A stretch of 64,000 nt of DNA from Gracilimonas halophila (lineage in GTDB: Bacteria > Bacteroidota > Rhodothermia > Balneolales > Balneolaceae): NCBI RefSeq assembly GCF_042684365.1, contig NZ_JBHULI010000024.1, positions 806,001-870,000 on the forward strand. Direction: 5' to 3'. Under the pieces are notes generated by a model. It worked only from the letters and a program-made list of their open reading frames with translations, was not told where the DNA came from and did no database searches. Position 1 is the stretch's first letter. Each line of letters starts with the position of its first letter. Of this stretch, positions 61,954 to 64,000 are shown piece by piece. A program made the translations under genes and the position numbers.

Positions 61954-62421
61954 TTACCGGTCAAATTTACGTTCTCGCTCAGGGTATTCATCATATGGAA
62001 ACAAGAACAATCCGTATGGTTCGTGTCCTTCTTTTCCCACATCCTGATGATGTCGCTGATGGGCTCTCCGAATTAGTTTCATGAGCTTATTGTCACTACT
62101 GAAGGGGACGAATCGCTTATGTGCAAACAGATCGTGAATGATAAAGTACAGTACTCCATAAACCGATATCCCTGCGCCAACGCCAAATGCAGGTGAGGTG
62201 AACATGGCATTTGCCCCATCAATCATCAGCCATATCGAGACACTTGCAAAGAACAGGGAAAAAACATCATTGAGTTCAAATAAACCGTGATTTGGCTTAT
62301 GGTGAGATTCATGGATCTTCCACAGCAACCCGTGAAAAAGCCAGCGATGTACACAGTATGAAACAATCTCCATCCCCCCGAATCCAATAAAAATAAATGT
62401 GATCAAGTATAGCCAATCCAT
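61954..62421 (-). CDS. crtZ: Beta-carotene hydroxylase-like (CrtZ) membrane di-iron protein
   Basis: The 155-residue membrane protein has the His clusters of the fatty-acid-hydroxylase/CrtZ family: VHRWLFHG (about 26-33), WKIHESHHKPNHG (about 35-47), FIIHDLFAHKRF (about 93-104) and RRAHQRHHQDVG (about 118-129). It has about three or four hydrophobic helices. CrtZ adds 3-hydroxyl groups to beta-ionone rings. Length and motifs favour CrtZ over larger sterol desaturases, but no other carotenoid gene is near. Confidence 0.82.
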   Translation of the reverse strand: MDWLYLITFIFIGFGGMEIVSYCVHRWLFHGLLWKIHESHHKPNHGLFELNDVFSLFFASVSIWLMIDGANAMFTSPAFGVGAGISVYGVLYFIIHDLFAHKRFVPFSSDNKLMKLIRRAHQRHHQDVGKEGHEPYGLFLFPYDEYPERERKFDR

Positions 62422-62558
62422 ATTTCTCTATTTTTAATGCGTGCCCAATATAAGCTAAACAACAGCAGCACAGAATTTTGTACTGATCATAGTTTGCTAT
62501 CCGATTTCTTCTCTTCAGCCCAACTAAATTTTTGAGATAATAGTTTATACTTTCTTCA

Positions 62559-62583
62559 ATTACACATATATTATACATGTAAT
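62559..62583. promoter_or_regulatory. Palindromic operator-like site before umuDC
   Basis: ATTACA-CA-TATATTATA-CA-TGTAAT is a 25-base palindrome with only two mismatched pairs, ending 21 bases before the TTG start of the UmuD-like gene. Its position and TATA core suggest a LexA-type SOS box for this clade, but the sequence differs from the E. coli CTGT-N8-ACAG box. Confidence 0.45.
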
Positions 62584-62604
62584 CTTAAAACCAGCGAGGC
62601 ATTT

Positions 62605-63039
62605 TTGGAGAGACTTAAAATATATCAGGGCGGGTCGGAAAAAAAGCCCAAATATGACATGAAGCTTTCACAAAAAGCAGAGACCGGTTTTGTATCACCG
62701 GCGGCCGATCATCTCCAAAAACCGCTGGACCTTGAAGAGCTGATCGTGCATCATCCCGCAGCAACATTTTATGTTCGGGCTGAAGGAAATGCGATGCAGG
62801 CATCAGGCATCCATGACGGAGATATTCTGGTGGTTGATCGAAGTATTCATCCTAAAGAAGGAGCCATTGTAATAGCAGCGATCGAAGAAGAACCCGTAAT
62901 CCGGAGGCTAGTTAAAAGAGGTTCGCGACTATTTTTGATCTCTGATGCACCCAAATTTGAGCCTATCACCATTCATCCTGATACCAATTGGTTGATCTGG
63001 GGGGTGGTTACGCATGTGATACACAGGTATAAGTCATGA
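62605..63039 (+). CDS. umuD: UmuD-like protein lacking the catalytic Ser-Lys dyad
   Basis: The 144-residue protein aligns with E. coli UmuD. The cleavage region reads AETGFVSPAADHLQKPLDLE (Thr27-Gly28 where UmuD has Cys24-Gly25). At exactly the Ser60 spacing it has Ala63 (RAEGNAMQ for KASGDSM), and at exactly the Lys97 spacing it has Arg100 (PVIRRL for FTVKKL). Both dyad residues are thus missing and self-cleavage is not expected. The fold is otherwise kept (DGDILVVDRS, WGVVTHVIHRY). The TTG start fits the family's usual N-terminal length. It overlaps umuC by 4 bases. Confidence 0.88.
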   Translation: MERLKIYQGGSEKKPKYDMKLSQKAETGFVSPAADHLQKPLDLEELIVHHPAATFYVRAEGNAMQASGIHDGDILVVDRSIHPKEGAIVIAAIEEEPVIRRLVKRGSRLFLISDAPKFEPITIHPDTNWLIWGVVTHVIHRYKS

Positions 63040-64000
63040 ACATAGATCCCGGATCTTTCAATAACCGAAGCTCCATCGTGTATGCGATGATCGATTGCAA
63101 TAATTTTTATGCCTCTTGCGAGCGCGTCTTCAATCCAAAGTTAGAAGGGAAACCCATTGTAATTCTCTCCAATAATGATGGGTGTGTCATCGCAAGATCG
63201 GAAGAAGCCAAAGACCTTGGAATTCCTATGGGTGCTCCGGAATTTAAGTTTCGAAGATTCTTCAAGGATAATGGAGTGGTCGTACGATCATCAAATTATC
63301 CACTATATGGAGATATGTCGCGGCGGGTAATGGAAGTACTTCGCAACCTCACCCACGATATTGAAGTTTATAGTATTGATGAAGCTTTTGCTGAACTATC
63401 TACCCAAACCTATTCTGATCTAAACGAATATGGCAGGGTCATCAAACAAACTATATATCAATGGACCGGTTTGCCGGTCTCAGTGGGAATTGCTCCCAGC
63501 AAGACTCTTGCAAAAATTGCAAATGAAACAGCAAAACGAAACCTCACTTATAAAGGGGTTTTAAATTTATGCAATAATCCCGGAACCGATCAGATCTTAA
63601 AAAAAATGCCCCTTCAAAAAGTCTGGGGTATTGGGCATAATCTAACGATCCGCCTCAATCGTTTTGATGTCAATACTGCTTATGATCTGAAACAAAAAGT
63701 GGATTATAAGCGGTGGGTGCGTAAACATTTGAATGTAACAGGATTGCGAACAGTTCTGGAATTAAATGGTTTGCCGTGTATGCAACTGAGTGAAGCGCTG
63801 GAATCCAGAAAAGGTATTCTCACCTCACGTATGTTTGGTAAACCGCTCTATGACCTCACAGAAATTGAAGAAGCTGTTTCTACCTATATCTCCCGGGCAG
63901 CAGAAAAATTACGAGCCCAACATTCACTCGCTTCAAATATGCAGGTCACGTTGATTGGGGATAAATTTAAGAACCCCAAATCCAAGTATAAATACGGAGC
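63036..64000 (+). CDS. umuC: DNA polymerase V catalytic subunit UmuC (3' end cut by window)
   Basis: A Y-family translesion polymerase, open to the window edge (321 codons seen of about 420). After an N-terminal extension (MNIDPGSFNNRSSIV) comes MIDCNNFYASCERVFNPKLE with the metal Asp, then NNDGCVIARSEEAKDLGIPM. EVYSIDEAFAELS carries the catalytic Asp-Glu, and GLPVSVGIAPSKTLAKIANE and VWGIGHNLTIRL (helix-hairpin-helix) follow. It starts within the umuD stop (ATGA). No catalytic substitution is visible, in contrast with its partner. Confidence 0.95.
   Translation, partial: MNIDPGSFNNRSSIVYAMIDCNNFYASCERVFNPKLEGKPIVILSNNDGCVIARSEEAKDLGIPMGAPEFKFRRFFKDNGVVVRSSNYPLYGDMSRRVMEVLRNLTHDIEVYSIDEAFAELSTQTYSDLNEYGRVIKQTIYQWTGLPVSVGIAPSKTLAKIANETAKRNLTYKGVLNLCNNPGTDQILKKMPLQKVWGIGHNLTIRLNRFDVNTAYDLKQKVDYKRWVRKHLNVTGLRTVLELNGLPCMQLSEALESRKGILTSRMFGKPLYDLTEIEEAVSTYISRAAEKLRAQHSLASNMQVTLIGDKFKNPKSKYKYG

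Noticed and set aside
1..64000. CRISPR arrays, tRNA or rRNA genes, transposases, integrases, prophage genes
   Set aside because: Looked for regular repeats, cloverleaf-type sequences and typical protein motifs; none was seen. The only tandem repeat is the lipoprotein duplication.

Overview
The window reads as chromosomal DNA of a Balneolaceae-type bacterium (Balneolota/Rhodothermota, close to Bacteroidota). This is inferred from gene content, not from a marker gene. The hints are a type IX secretion (T9SS) C-terminal sorting domain, a DUF4296 lipoprotein, single-subunit cytochrome b succinate dehydrogenase with menaquinone methylation, many lipoproteins with short lipoboxes, several TTG starts, and paired peptidase S9 enzymes. 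No rRNA, tRNA, CRISPR array, integrase or transposase gene was seen. Coding density is high and most of the window is housekeeping.

Layout. 1-5 kb: end of a redoxin gene, a small unknown gene, and a two-gene unit pairing a 1005-residue helical P-loop ATPase with an MscS channel. 5-14 kb: amidase, uridine kinase, S9 peptidase, coaX, SDR, DUF4296 lipoprotein, recQ. 13.8-21 kb: a GH114-like gene broken by one stop codon, fasciclin, GNAT, class V aminotransferase, DUF1059 and the sdhCAB operon. 21-42 kb: metabolism and cell-cycle genes (YigZ, cobalamin adenosyltransferase, phosphohexomutase, msrB, yicC-gmk-rpoZ-coaBC, surE-panB-fabZ, menG, comF, RodZ-like, ligA, ald, acs).

42-54 kb is the accessory-looking part. 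It holds a T9SS metallopeptidase frameshifted at a run of eight G, a decayed copy of the 5' end of the neighbouring DEXH helicase gene, the helicase-PdeM repair pair, and a stress-type cluster. That cluster has an ECF sigma factor, two almost identical tandem 62-residue lipoprotein genes, a 1031-residue TPR-CHAT protease-like protein with a C-terminal membrane anchor, and a membrane protein with anti-sigma-like topology and TPR repeats. Four sites with exactly TGTAACAA-N14-ACTCTT (plus one with N15 and CCTCTT) lie upstream of the lipoproteins (two), the anti-sigma-like gene, and the metallopeptidase 5 kb away. Their AAC-N18-TCT geometry is that of ECF promoters, so these genes probably form one regulon. 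This is the best candidate for an undescribed system.

54-64 kb: a TlpA-like lipoprotein / GH3 / HD operon, a beta-propeller lipoprotein, a second S9 peptidase, DinB, a carotenoid-hydroxylase-like protein, and a umuDC pair cut by the window edge. The UmuD homolog lacks both catalytic dyad residues (Ser to Ala and Lys to Arg at the exact expected spacing).
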